This document shows, piece by piece, positions 1-9,729 of a stretch of DNA of 64,000 nucleotides. The stretch is from Alloascoidea africana (taxonomy: Eukaryota > Ascomycota > Alloascoideomycetes > Alloascoideales > Alloascoideaceae): the NCBI GenBank assembly GCA_030581615.1, contig JAKTTT010000008.1:248001-312000 (forward strand), read 5' to 3'. The notes under the pieces are model-generated. The model was not told the origin of the DNA and did not search any database. It was given only the letters and a program-made list of their open reading frames with translations. Within the stretch, counting starts at the first letter, position 1. Each line of letters opens with the position of its first letter. The position numbers and the translations under genes are program-made.

Positions 1-2319
1 AGAGTTGAGCGAATTGACTGTGGCTTTATTGGAGCAGCTGAAGATCTCCAAGACGAAACATGGGTGATGCTGGCAACGCTCTGCCTTTGAGACGCCGCCA
101 TACCGGATGTTGTTGCAGCATCTGGAGAAGTACTGTGAACAAGACTTGCTAAGCTTGGTCTTCCGGTGAAAACTGTTGAACTTTGGCCTTTTCTTGCCAC
201 AAAAGAAGCATCCATACTCCTACGACTATGCGCAGTGCTATGAACTGAGGATACGGACTTTCTTTTGCCAGAATAGCTTTGCAACTCGATACTTTTCCCT
301 TTGATGCTCGCCATTAACGCGTTTGCTTGTGTATTTGCAGCAGTTATTGATTCTCTATCATCTCCAGGCCCAGCATTACGGTCAAGTAGGATGTCAACAT
401 CGTGTAACCAAGCGTGCCCGGCTACACTAAGCTTTCTAAACACCATCAAATTATCCGTTAAGGTTCCAGTCTTATCTGAAAACACAAAACTGACTTGTCC
501 CAACTCTTCCAAAATAGTGGCTGTGTGAGACTCGCAGCGCTTATTCGATTCAGGATGGTACATGTCAATATCCCTTTCCATGAGTACTACTTGCCCAACT
601 TTGATAATTTCCATTGACACATAAAGCGAAAGAGGAATTAATGTGTTGTACATGATGACAAAACCCATAAAGTTTTGAGCAATAGTGACCTCCAGACCCG
701 TTAAATACCACATTTTGCTCCCCTTGCTTCGATACAAAGCTTGGGCAACAACAGTGCAAATGACAGCCAAAAGCAAAACGACAAAAACCATGAATATGAC
801 AATATTGTTAATCTTGGACTGTAGTTTTGGAGCTTTTGTCCTCGGGTTCTTAATAGCATTCATTCTAATTTTTGTCTCTTCACCAGTGAAAATTACAAGA
901 CCGACAACCGATTTCGTGTTCCTGATGATGCTCCCTCGGTAGATAACATGATCTGAGTTTAAAGGATAGGTGACTTCCTGCTTCCTAGCTCTAGACAAAG
1001 AAGAGCTAGAGGAAGAGTCTGTGGAATTCTCGTTTGGGTGTAAAGTAACCATTCCTTCAAAGTTGTAGAGATCAAGATTGGGATCCTCGGTTGTAATTGT
1101 GCCGTTAATGTCCCTGAGCTTCTCATAGGTCTTGCATCTCTTGCCAAGCTCACGATGAGGTTCTTTTGCTTTCAAATTGGTTTCACCGTCGAGAGCCATT
1201 GTCTCTATGTAAGCAATGTCTCCAGAAGACTCTGCATGGAGTAGAACAATGTCTGCAGGCACTAACTCATCCTGTTTGAGTTCAATGATATCTCCAACCT
1301 TCAAATCTTTCCACATGACTTTTGTTTTTTGTAAACTTTCAGGTGTTGCGTTGTTCTCAAAATCATTCTCACCAGAAAGTTGCGAACTCGAATTCATGGC
1401 TCGAATGTCAAAGTATGAACCGTTTAATTTGTCCTCACTCGGATGTAAAACTGCAACAAGACGATTGTTTTCTTCCTTGTCATTTCGATGCCGCCGAGTA
1501 TCATCAATAGCCTCTCTTCCCATCGAGATCCCAATGAAAATACATAGAGGTATGATTGTGGTATAAGTACCTGTTGTGGACCAACTGGGAATCATCTGCA
1601 ATATTGATACAAAGAAAAAGTACAAATTCGCAAGCTTGGAGAGCTGAGCATATATCTGTCTAGGGAAAAAGGTGTAGCGTGTGTATATAGAAGAAACAAC
1701 CAAGTTTGAAATGTACTTCGTATCTCTTCTTTCATCAATAAGGTGCTCATTTCTAGTTTGATCAGCGTTGCTGTTGTGTGCTCCAAAGCACAAGGGAATA
1801 ATTCGACCATTTTTGGTTGGTGGTATTATCTTCTCGTTCAGAACGAACCTCTGTAGTTTCTGTAGCACTGAGGTCATTCTTGTTCTAATTGAACCACGAA
1901 TGCCAGCATCAGCAAATCGTGCTTTAAGGTTAGGGTGAGGGACCGTTGTGCCGTGCCCTGGCTGTGTACCAGTGATCGCTGATGGCAGTGGCGGGGAGGC
2001 TTGGCCAGGTGATGAAGGATTTGGACTATAATTGGGAGGGGCCTCATTGATGTCGTTCAGTGATACAGATGGACTATAGCGACTCCGGCTCGACGCTATA
2101 ACAGGGAGTTAGAACAGCCTCTGATAGTTGAAACACAAGGTTAACTAAAGAAGCACAGTCAAACTTACCGGTGGAGAGCCGTCGTTCTGTCGGGGCCTCA
2201 ATATTGCTTTCTGTGGCTGAGTTTTTGTGTTGTTGGAAAGAGCGATTGAACAGTTGAGATCGGAGAGAAAGCCCGCGCTTCCTGCGAGTAGGAACACGGC
2301 TGGCATCAGGTGAGGACAT
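1..2319 (-). CDS. DNF3: P4-ATPase phospholipid flippase Dnf3, 5' part (runs off left edge)
   Basis: N-terminal part of a phospholipid-translocating P4-ATPase, which moves aminophospholipids to the cytosolic leaflet of trans-Golgi and endosomal membranes. The ATG is at 2319. Exon 1 (2169-2319) gives about 50 basic and Ser-rich residues including SLRSQLFNR. A 73-base intron (2096-2168; GTAAGT...TATAG, internal TTAAC) joins it to exon 2, which stays open to base 1. Exon 2 encodes HLIDERR, then PRQIYAQLSKLANLYFFF, then STTGTYTTIIPLC, the hallmark first membrane region of Dnf3. The catalytic DKTGTLT motif, with the phosphorylated Asp, lies near base 460 (about residue 595). I recall S. cerevisiae Dnf3 having the same SLR-Q-FN and HLIDER landmarks. 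The nucleotide-binding and C-terminal membrane parts lie outside the window. It is divergent from CFT1. Confidence 0.93.
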
Positions 2320-2992
2320 TTATCATCAACTGCTGGTGCCAATTCTGCAAAAATCAATGGGGATGGCTATGATACTGTATCCAAAGCAGGTGCGTGTAGT
2401 TGAGGGAGGATGTCACTGTTAAAAGAGCCGACAACCTCCACTGATACCAAACTGAGTCAGCGCTTAGTCACAAATGCTCACGTGTACACAAAACAAAAGA
2501 AAACGGGCAAGTTTCAGGAACACTGTGAAATTACCCGGATACAACTCAGGTCCAGTGTTTAGGAGATGTTCATGTGAAGTTCATCCCAATGGCAAGTACT
2601 TTAGAACAATACAAGTCGGTCTGACCTGGTTTGAAATACCGAAACAGCGGGAGGGAGAAGTTTACTGCTAGCGACATTCGATGCGCAGCTTGTAACCTTC
2701 AATCTATGTCAGCTTAACAAGAAATGTCAAAGAACTTAAAAGAAAGACATTCGAAGGTTTATGTTAATTAGTTTAGGGCGTTGGAATCAGAAAATAGAAT
2801 AGTCTTATCTAGATTACCCGTAGTAACCATAAGACGATGCGGAATATTCCTTCCAGATATGCCCAATCTTCAGCATTCATGTTAGGGCGGGTAACACTAT
2901 TTATCCCTTGGCTCTGTTCACTCGTCTACACCAGATTTAGAGAGCTTTAGTTCATTGGTACAATCACCCAAGATAACTCTCAGCTTGTGCTA
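2320..2992. other. Divergent intergenic region DNF3 / CFT1
   Basis: This 673-base stretch separates the two divergent starts and should hold both promoters. A CACGTG E-box lies at about 2479-2484. A short plus frame at 2474-2671 has no recognisable product and I do not call it. Confidence 0.5.
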
Positions 2993-5900
2993 ATGTTCGC
3001 CTATAGGCCATTGACTGATTCCAGCTCTGTGACACATAGTGTGAAATGCAACTTTACCGGGGAAGGCAATTTGGTTGTTGCCAAGGGATCTCTTCTTCAG
3101 GTTTTCAAACTAGTCAAATTTAAGACAGAGAATATTTCAGAGAAAACAGGGATTTCTGAGTCGAGCGCTTTTGACAATATTGACTCCGTCGTCGGTGCAC
3201 GAATTGGTACCAATGATTCCTTTATAACGTCTGAAGTAGGGCTTGAAGTCACTACAGAACATCACTCAACAAAGCTAGTTCTCATCGCCCAGTTTCAGTT
3301 GTATGGAACTATTACTGGGATATTGAAGATTCAGACGATAGAAAACAAAGCTGTCGATTATTTACTGATATCCTTTAAGGTCGCTAAAGTGTCTCTGGTG
3401 AAGTGGGATTTTGAAACGAATTCTCTTTCCACCGTTAGTTTGCACTACTTTGAGAAGAAACTGGAAGAGCTGAACTTTTATGATTCTTGGGATGCTCTTG
3501 CTTGCAAACTGCGAATAGAACCCAACAATAATTGTGCTTGCATTCTACTTCCTGGAAACCAGTTGGCATTTTTACCCCTTCGCCAGGAGGAAGGTTTCAT
3601 GGAAGCTTCGTCAGTAACCACGAATACCAATACCGGCCAGCCTTACCAACCCAGCTTTATTGTTCCTGCAATCACGCTCGATGATTCTATCGGAAACATA
3701 CTGGATTGTACATTTCTGTATCAGTATCGAGAACCTACAATTGGGATCTTGTACGAGTCTGGCAGAGCTTGGACGGGAAATCTAAAGAATATGAAGGATA
3801 CTGTTCAATATATCGTGCTTTCGATAGATCTCCAGCAGCGCTCCTCAATTGCAATACTCACTGTAACAGATCTACCTTATGATATTGATACCATTTTACC
3901 GCTTCCAGATCTCAGTGGGTCTTTACTCATTGGAGCTAATGAGCTCATCCATGTTGATGCATCGGGAAAAGCAAGAGGTGTCGCTGTAAACAAGTTCGCA
4001 GGCCTAACCACAAACTTCAAAATGACTGATAACTCTGATCTTGAAATAACTCTAGAAGGGTGCCAAGCGGCGAGCATGATTGATGGATCGGGCAAAGTTT
4101 TATTAGTTCTTGAAGATGGGTCTTTCTACACCATTAATTTTGAGCTGGAAGGAAAATCTGTAAAAGGATTGAATGTCACAAAAGTCGACATGGACGTCGC
4201 TACTGACCTGAGAGTTTCCAGTCCCTCTACAATGTGCATGATGGGAAATAATACTGTATTTATAGGAAGCACCACAAGTGCTTCAAGACTTTTATCTTGG
4301 AGACATGCTGGGGAAAAAGTTGACCAAGGAGAGAAACAAGCAGTTCCTCAAGCAGAAATCGCTTATAATACTCAGACGACCGATACTGATGATGAACTGG
4401 ATGATTTGTACGGTGAAGAGTCAACATCGGTTTCTTTGATTAAAACCAAATCAAACGGGGATAAATCTAAAGCCCCATTGATATTCGAGTCTCAAGATTA
4501 CTTGCTGAATACGGGTCCAATATCTGAATTTGTTCTGGCAAAACCTCAGGATCCAATCAGTATATCGGGCTTTCCTAATCCGAATACTCGGTGTGTTGAC
4601 GTTGTCGCTGCAAGTGGCTATGAAAACAGCGGTGCGTTTTCAATTTTTAACCAGGGCATAAAGCCAGAGATATTGAGTGCTCTGGCATTGCCTAATGCAG
4701 ACCGTCTTTGGACTCTGTCCTTGAGAAATATCGAGCAGCAAGTTATTCACGAGGCAAACATACAGGATGAGAACATCATTGATGGCTTTTTAATCACAAG
4801 CTCAACAAAAAAACCAGAGACTTCAATCTATAGAATTGGAGAATCTTTTGAAAAGATTGAGAAAAGTCAGTTCATCACAGATTCCCGTACCTTGGCAATG
4901 GCAAACGTATTTAATGGAACATTGGCAATCCAAATCACAACGAAAAGCATTTTATTGTTCAACAACAGGTTTGAAAAACTTTTTGAACAGCCTTTACCGA
5001 TCAGCAATTCGGAAATAATTAGCTGTTCAGTTTGCGAATCATACATTGTGATTTTGACTTCTGCCAACGCAATTCTGATTTATGAAGCATACAATCAAGG
5101 TGGGAAGCCTATAATACGTCCATTAAAGCTGCCAAACAGGGTTCAAACGCTCAAGTTTTCAAGTGGAAGAGTCATGAATTCAGCCGTACCGCTTCAACCG
5201 AAAAAGTCTTTAAAGAGAAGCCGAGATGATAAAATGATATCGACTGCTGGAAGTAAATCGAAGCGTTCAATTTGCTTTCTAGTTACAATGGACAATAGAG
5301 CCGTACTGTTTGATTTGAAAATGCCTGGCGAGATGATAGAACTCTCTGGATTTTCACAACTTTCTGCTCTTTTAACGTTTGAATCATTCTTGGAAGGTAC
5401 AGAGAAAGCCCATGCAAGTACTGAATCATTCGTATCTGATATTCTCATTTCTGATATAGGAGACTCTATTGACAAATCAGAGTATCTAACAATATTAACG
5501 ACTGGAGGAGAAATTTACATCTATAAAATATTCGAGTTCAACGGAATTGCCAGGTTTTCAAAACTAACTGATGTCAAGATTACAGGTGCTTCCGAGAATG
5601 CTTATCCCAAAGGGTCTTCTCTCAAAAGGACACTGAAAGAAATTCCTAACCTCTCTGATTATTCTGGCATTTTTGTAAGCGGAATTACACCATACTTCAT
5701 CATGAAGGCACCTCAAGGTCCAGTGCTCATACATGAGATGGGAAAGATGCCTATAGTAGACTTGAGCCCTTTCAACACTATAGACGTTTTCAATGGATTT
5801 ATATCGGTTGACCATAAAAGAGTGGCCCGAATTGGAACCATACCCAAAAATATACATTACGAGAGCAAATGGCCAGTTAGACAAATTTCAATGGGTGAGT

Positions 5901-7138
5901 CAATACGGTCGATTGCGTATGATGAAGCAAGCGACGTGTTCATAGTTTCGACATTCAAGAGTATACCTTATAATGCTGTAAGCGAGGAAGGAGAGCCTTT
6001 ACCTGGCTCAGACAGCACTGTAAAGCCTGCGTCGAGTGTCAAAGGCTCAATAAAGCTAATATCGCCAATGAACTGGAAAGTTATTGATGAAATTTCTCTG
6101 GATGACAACCATGTCGCACTGTCGGTGAAAGTTGTCAATCTCAAAGTTTCCACCAAAAAGTCCAAGCAATTAAGGAGGTTTGTTGCAATTGGAGTTGGGC
6201 ATTACCGAGCAGAAGATCTTGCAGCTTTAGGATCCCTACTGGTATATCAGATTATCGAGGTTGTACCAGAACCTGATCGTCCGGAAACTAACCACAAATT
6301 TAAACATATCGCGAAAGAAGACGTGAAGGGTGCTGTGACAACTGTTTGTGAGGTTGGAGGTCGGTTGCTTTGCGCTCAAGGGCAAAAGATTCTTGTCAGA
6401 GATTTACAAGATGATAATACCATGTCACCAGTTGCGTTTTTGGATATGGCAGTTTACATTTCTGAAGCAAAGAGCCTTGGGAACTTGTTATTACTTGGAG
6501 ATGTAATTAACAGCGTTAATTTTGTTGGATTTGATGCAGAGCCTTATCGAATGATCCAGTTAGGAAAGGATGTCAAGAAGATCGAAGTCTCTTGTGCTGA
6601 CTTTTTAATGTCCGAAAAGAACTTGTATTTTCTGGTTGCAGACGACAGCACTCTTCACTTTTTGAAATATGACCCAGATGACGTATCCTCACTTTCTGGC
6701 CAACTTTTAGTGAACAAAAACGAGTTCCACTTGGGCAATCGAGCACAGTGTTTAAAGGTTTTTGAGCCACATAGCGAAATTTACAAGCCTGCTAGTCAAG
6801 AGCTATGCAACATTGGTGTCACAGGAGATGGATCTTTGTTTATTGTGTCCCCCGTTTCAGAATCTACGTATCGACGACTCTATTTCATTCAGCAACAAAT
6901 CATTGAGAAAGAATCTCACTTTGCAGGTCTGAACCCCTCAGATTTTCGAAATGGAAATAAAGTAATGATATCTAATATGCCAATTTCACGTCCAATTCTT
7001 GATATGGGGTTGGTATTCAGGTTTGCTTCGCTGAGCGTTGATAGACGAAAGGTATTATCTAGAAAAGTTGGCAGAGAAGCGCTTTCTGCTATTTGGCGCG
7101 ATTTGATTCATGTCGGAAGCACTTCAAAGAATTTGTAA
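2993..7138 (+). CDS. CFT1: Cleavage factor two protein 1 (CPSF160 homologue)
   Basis: Largest subunit of the cleavage and polyadenylation factor, an RNA-binding beta-propeller scaffold for pre-mRNA 3'-end formation in the nucleus. The frame is open from a GTG at 2987, but the first ATG is at 2993, giving 1381 residues, close to about 1357 in S. cerevisiae. The N-terminus resembles the Cft1/CPSF160 opening (VTHSVKCNF, then NLVVAKGSLLQVF). An acidic linker with DTDDELDDLYGEE lies near residue 460, a place where family members carry an acidic insert. The C-terminal CPSF-A region ends with RRLYFIQQQIIEKE, then GLNPSDFR and a conserved W-RDLI near the stop. It is uninterrupted by introns. GPI11 follows 264 bases downstream on the same strand, as in S. 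cerevisiae. Confidence 0.95.
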   Translation: MFAYRPLTDSSSVTHSVKCNFTGEGNLVVAKGSLLQVFKLVKFKTENISEKTGISESSAFDNIDSVVGARIGTNDSFITSEVGLEVTTEHHSTKLVLIAQFQLYGTITGILKIQTIENKAVDYLLISFKVAKVSLVKWDFETNSLSTVSLHYFEKKLEELNFYDSWDALACKLRIEPNNNCACILLPGNQLAFLPLRQEEGFMEASSVTTNTNTGQPYQPSFIVPAITLDDSIGNILDCTFLYQYREPTIGILYESGRAWTGNLKNMKDTVQYIVLSIDLQQRSSIAILTVTDLPYDIDTILPLPDLSGSLLIGANELIHVDASGKARGVAVNKFAGLTTNFKMTDNSDLEITLEGCQAASMIDGSGKVLLVLEDGSFYTINFELEGKSVKGLNVTKVDMDVATDLRVSSPSTMCMMGNNTVFIGSTTSASRLLSWRHAGEKVDQGEKQAVPQAEIAYNTQTTDTDDELDDLYGEESTSVSLIKTKSNGDKSKAPLIFESQDYLLNTGPISEFVLAKPQDPISISGFPNPNTRCVDVVAASGYENSGAFSIFNQGIKPEILSALALPNADRLWTLSLRNIEQQVIHEANIQDENIIDGFLITSSTKKPETSIYRIGESFEKIEKSQFITDSRTLAMANVFNGTLAIQITTKSILLFNNRFEKLFEQPLPISNSEIISCSVCESYIVILTSANAILIYEAYNQGGKPIIRPLKLPNRVQTLKFSSGRVMNSAVPLQPKKSLKRSRDDKMISTAGSKSKRSICFLVTMDNRAVLFDLKMPGEMIELSGFSQLSALLTFESFLEGTEKAHASTESFVSDILISDIGDSIDKSEYLTILTTGGEIYIYKIFEFNGIARFSKLTDVKITGASENAYPKGSSLKRTLKEIPNLSDYSGIFVSGITPYFIMKAPQGPVLIHEMGKMPIVDLSPFNTIDVFNGFISVDHKRVARIGTIPKNIHYESKWPVRQISMGESIRSIAYDEASDVFIVSTFKSIPYNAVSEEGEPLPGSDSTVKPASSVKGSIKLISPMNWKVIDEISLDDNHVALSVKVVNLKVSTKKSKQLRRFVAIGVGHYRAEDLAALGSLLVYQIIEVVPEPDRPETNHKFKHIAKEDVKGAVTTVCEVGGRLLCAQGQKILVRDLQDDNTMSPVAFLDMAVYISEAKSLGNLLLLGDVINSVNFVGFDAEPYRMIQLGKDVKKIEVSCADFLMSEKNLYFLVADDSTLHFLKYDPDDVSSLSGQLLVNKNEFHLGNRAQCLKVFEPHSEIYKPASQELCNIGVTGDGSLFIVSPVSESTYRRLYFIQQQIIEKESHFAGLNPSDFRNGNKVMISNMPISRPILDMGLVFRFASLSVDRRKVLSRKVGREALSAIWRDLIHVGSTSKNL

Positions 7139-7402
7139 AACATGAAATACTCGTGTACATTTAGTATTTAACGAATTTTTTATTACTCTACCATTATCAA
7201 TAATAGATAAATCATTAGTAGAGAAATTATTCGCGTAGTATTCATAATGGTTATCTTTTGAATTTACTGGTTTTCATGTGGAGGTCTTCTCTGTTAGGCG
7301 AAAAACTGCCACGTACAGGTCAACGCTCCAAATAACTCCAGACAGCTTCCAGCCAAACATCATCACTCTGATAGAACCCAGCACACATTAATCCACCGCC
7401 AG

Positions 7403-8256
7403 ATGTCACCGTCTAAAAAAGCTGTTTCTTGGACAGACAAGAATGAATCTTCTTCGTCCTTGGGGAGTACTATGGATAAAACCCTGAGTCCAATCTCTAT
7501 ACCGCGGCCTATACCAATTGCAGTACATCTGGGACAAAGCTTGGTCATATTGGCTTTATTATTCGGGCTATTTACGATTGGTGTGACAGAGACAGAAAAG
7601 CTAATACCTATACTCGCGACAGGCTTGATTCCGTTGGCTCTGGAGCTTGTGGTGTTTAGTTCACTGTTTCTCGACAATATCAATCACCATGTGGCGAAGA
7701 AAGCGACTACCAAACGAAAAAGTAAAGGAAAAGCGAAGGAAGGTTCCCCGGTAGTTGTGAGTTGTTCTACTTGTGTTCAAGTCTGGTCGAAAAATGGCTC
7801 ATGAATTAACATTGTGTAAAGTCGTCTGTTATGACATTGATTCCTGCGATACTCGCTTCAATTCCCGTTTATGTGTTACTGATACTCTACGGTTCACCAT
7901 TGGTGTCCTATGTCCAACATACACTTCTAGTATCGCTTCATATATCGCTTCTTTCTTTGCACTCCCTATTTTATGTTTACAAACTTGATACTGATGCATG
8001 GTACCAAATTGTGACTTTGCAACTAAAGGTCTCAGATCATCCACTCTATCTCAGAGCTTTGGGGACTTGGATAGGAGCATGGCTAGGAGCTATTCCTATC
8101 CCACTAGACTGGGATAGACCTTGGCAACAATGGCCTCTTACGATTCTTGCTGGAGCGTACCTAGGAAATGCTGTCGCTGGGCTGATAAATGTTATTCTAA
8201 GCGGTACAGGTACGCGGAGAACCAAAGATCAAGATACTGCTCCAAAGCAAGAATGA
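7403..8256 (+). CDS. GPI11: GPI11/PIG-F, GPI-anchor ethanolamine phosphate transferase subunit
   Basis: ER multispanning protein that partners the GPI ethanolamine-phosphate transferases (Gpi13, Gpi7). Two exons: 7403-7756 and 7822-8256, joined in phase 0 across a 65-base intron (GTGAGT...AAAG, internal ATTAAC); the product has 262 residues. Exon 1 carries a polar N-terminus, a hydrophobic pair around LGQSLVILALLFGLF, and a lysine-rich loop. Exon 2 carries further membrane segments and the PIG-F signature GTWIGAWLGAIPIPLDWDRP followed by WQQWPLTILAGAYLGN. Without splicing, exon 1 would stop at 7804 and exon 2 would start at an internal Met. The protein is slightly longer than S. cerevisiae Gpi11 (about 219). 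The upstream neighbour is CFT1, an order shared with S. cerevisiae. Confidence 0.92.
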
Positions 8257-8625
8257 CGATGACAACTTAAGGATTCTAAAATAAGAAAATATCACTTGCT
8301 ATTCCTTGAGAACAAACTTTCCCCAACTCTACTGACCATCAAAACCCTCGTTGTTATCAAACCGGTTTTGTGATGAGTTTACAGTTAAAATACTATTATA
8401 TTTTGTAGTTGTGATCCCCTGCTTATCTTTTTGAAAGATGTCTCAAACATAGTATTAGACTTTTGAGATCAAACAGAAAATTGTGCTTTGTATTTTACAA
8501 AAGTGGACCAATATTATGAATAAGCACTGTTCTTTGTACATTTCAGCCCGCACATTTCAGAACGGAAGATACTTGTCATCACGCCTCAGTTCTGCTGGCA
8601 TTCTACCACCTTGTCAGTACAAGAT
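8257..8625. other. Intergenic, GPI11 to EMC3
   Basis: 369 AT-rich bases that hold the GPI11 3' end and the EMC3 promoter. I see no RNA gene or repeat. Confidence 0.5.
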
Positions 8626-9384
8626 ATGGCTGTCCCGGACCTGTTGCTAGACCCCAGCCTAGTAGGTTGGGTTCTCATACCTATCTCAATTGTGATGGTC
8701 CTTGTTGGTGTAGTCAGGCATAACTTCACCCTGTTGCTGCGACCAAAGTTGAAGCTGAAACCAGTGAAGGAAATAAGAGAACAACAATATTTGGGACATG
8801 TGGTAAATCTACGGAATAATTATCAAAGTGTTTCGAAAAGGTTTTTCGAAAGCAAAAAGAAATACCTTCTTGAACGAATTCAAAATGGTTCATTTCTCAA
8901 GGAGCCCGAAAAGAAAGGACAGCCCCCAGCCAATCCACTGCTGGACCCTAATGGCATGGATGGCATGATGGAGATGATGAAGGGAAATATTGCAATGATC
9001 GTGCCTCAAACATTAATGATGAGTTGGATTAATTCCTTTTTTGCTGGATTTGTGCTCATGAAGTTGCCGTTCCCTTTGACGGTTCGATTCAAATCAATGC
9101 TTCAAAACGGAGTCATGACAAACGACCTTGATGTGAGATGGGTGAGCGCTATATCTTGGTACTTTTTGAATTTAATAGGTCTCAAGCCCGTTTTTGCGTT
9201 GATCCTGGGAGATGAAAATGCTGCCAGCGACAACCAGATGGGAATGCAACCCAACATGGGATTTCAACCTGGAGTGGATGTTGACAAGCTGTTCAAGGCA
9301 GAGGGGGAGAATCTAAATATTACCCAGCACGTTTCTATCCTTGATGATGTTGAGGAAAGACTGTTGGAACGCTATGGACTGTGA
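8626..9384 (+). CDS. EMC3: ER membrane protein complex subunit 3
   Basis: Oxa1/YidC-superfamily insertase subunit of the ER membrane complex, which inserts weakly hydrophobic and tail-anchored membrane proteins. The frame is open from a TTG at 8611, but the first ATG is at 8626, giving 252 residues, matching the usual length (about 253). A first membrane segment (LVGWVLIPISIVMVLVGVV) is followed by a cytosolic coiled part with REQQYLGHVVNLRNNYQ. A Met-rich segment (GMDGMMEMMKGN) leads into the second and third hydrophobic regions with VPQTLMMSWINSFFAGFV, PFPLTVRFKSMLQNG and WYFLNLIGLKPVFALILG, all diagnostic of Emc3. No intron is needed. EMC1 of the same complex lies about 29 kb away in this window. 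Confidence 0.95.
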   Translation: MAVPDLLLDPSLVGWVLIPISIVMVLVGVVRHNFTLLLRPKLKLKPVKEIREQQYLGHVVNLRNNYQSVSKRFFESKKKYLLERIQNGSFLKEPEKKGQPPANPLLDPNGMDGMMEMMKGNIAMIVPQTLMMSWINSFFAGFVLMKLPFPLTVRFKSMLQNGVMTNDLDVRWVSAISWYFLNLIGLKPVFALILGDENAASDNQMGMQPNMGFQPGVDVDKLFKAEGENLNITQHVSILDDVEERLLERYGL

Positions 9385-9729
9385 TTAGTAACAAAAATAT
9401 ATCTCACTTAGAAATTATCATGCTCAGATGTCGAGCACATTGTTCAGTATTGACATTCGTATGGGTTAGACCACTGGTATTGTTCTTAGGCTTGTGCACA
9501 AATCTGTCTAGTTACATGTGTCAACTAAAAACTGCTCTATAAAGTAATTCTTTGCATAAACTGTCCAATCCATCAACTAATGTGGCGATTGTAGTCGGTT
9601 GAATACCCGGATCCCGCCTGTTTACCATCAAAGTTCTGGTCACCACCACCACTACACCTCACCACTATAGACCTTGGTAACAAACAACAGCACGGCAGGA
9701 TAAACCAGGTACCACTAAGCACATCACAT
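9385..9729. other. Intergenic, EMC3 to STT4
   Basis: 345 bases. It holds the EMC3 3' end and STT4 promoter. An ATG at 9580 opens a four-codon frame only. A CA-rich tract (caccaccaccactacacctcaccac) lies at about 9640. Confidence 0.45.

Noticed and set aside
2987-2992. Upstream GTG start of the CFT1 frame
   Set aside because: Nuclear yeast genes start at ATG; the ATG at 2993 is six bases further in. The same reasoning moved starts of EMC3, RIM21, POF1 and paralogue B.
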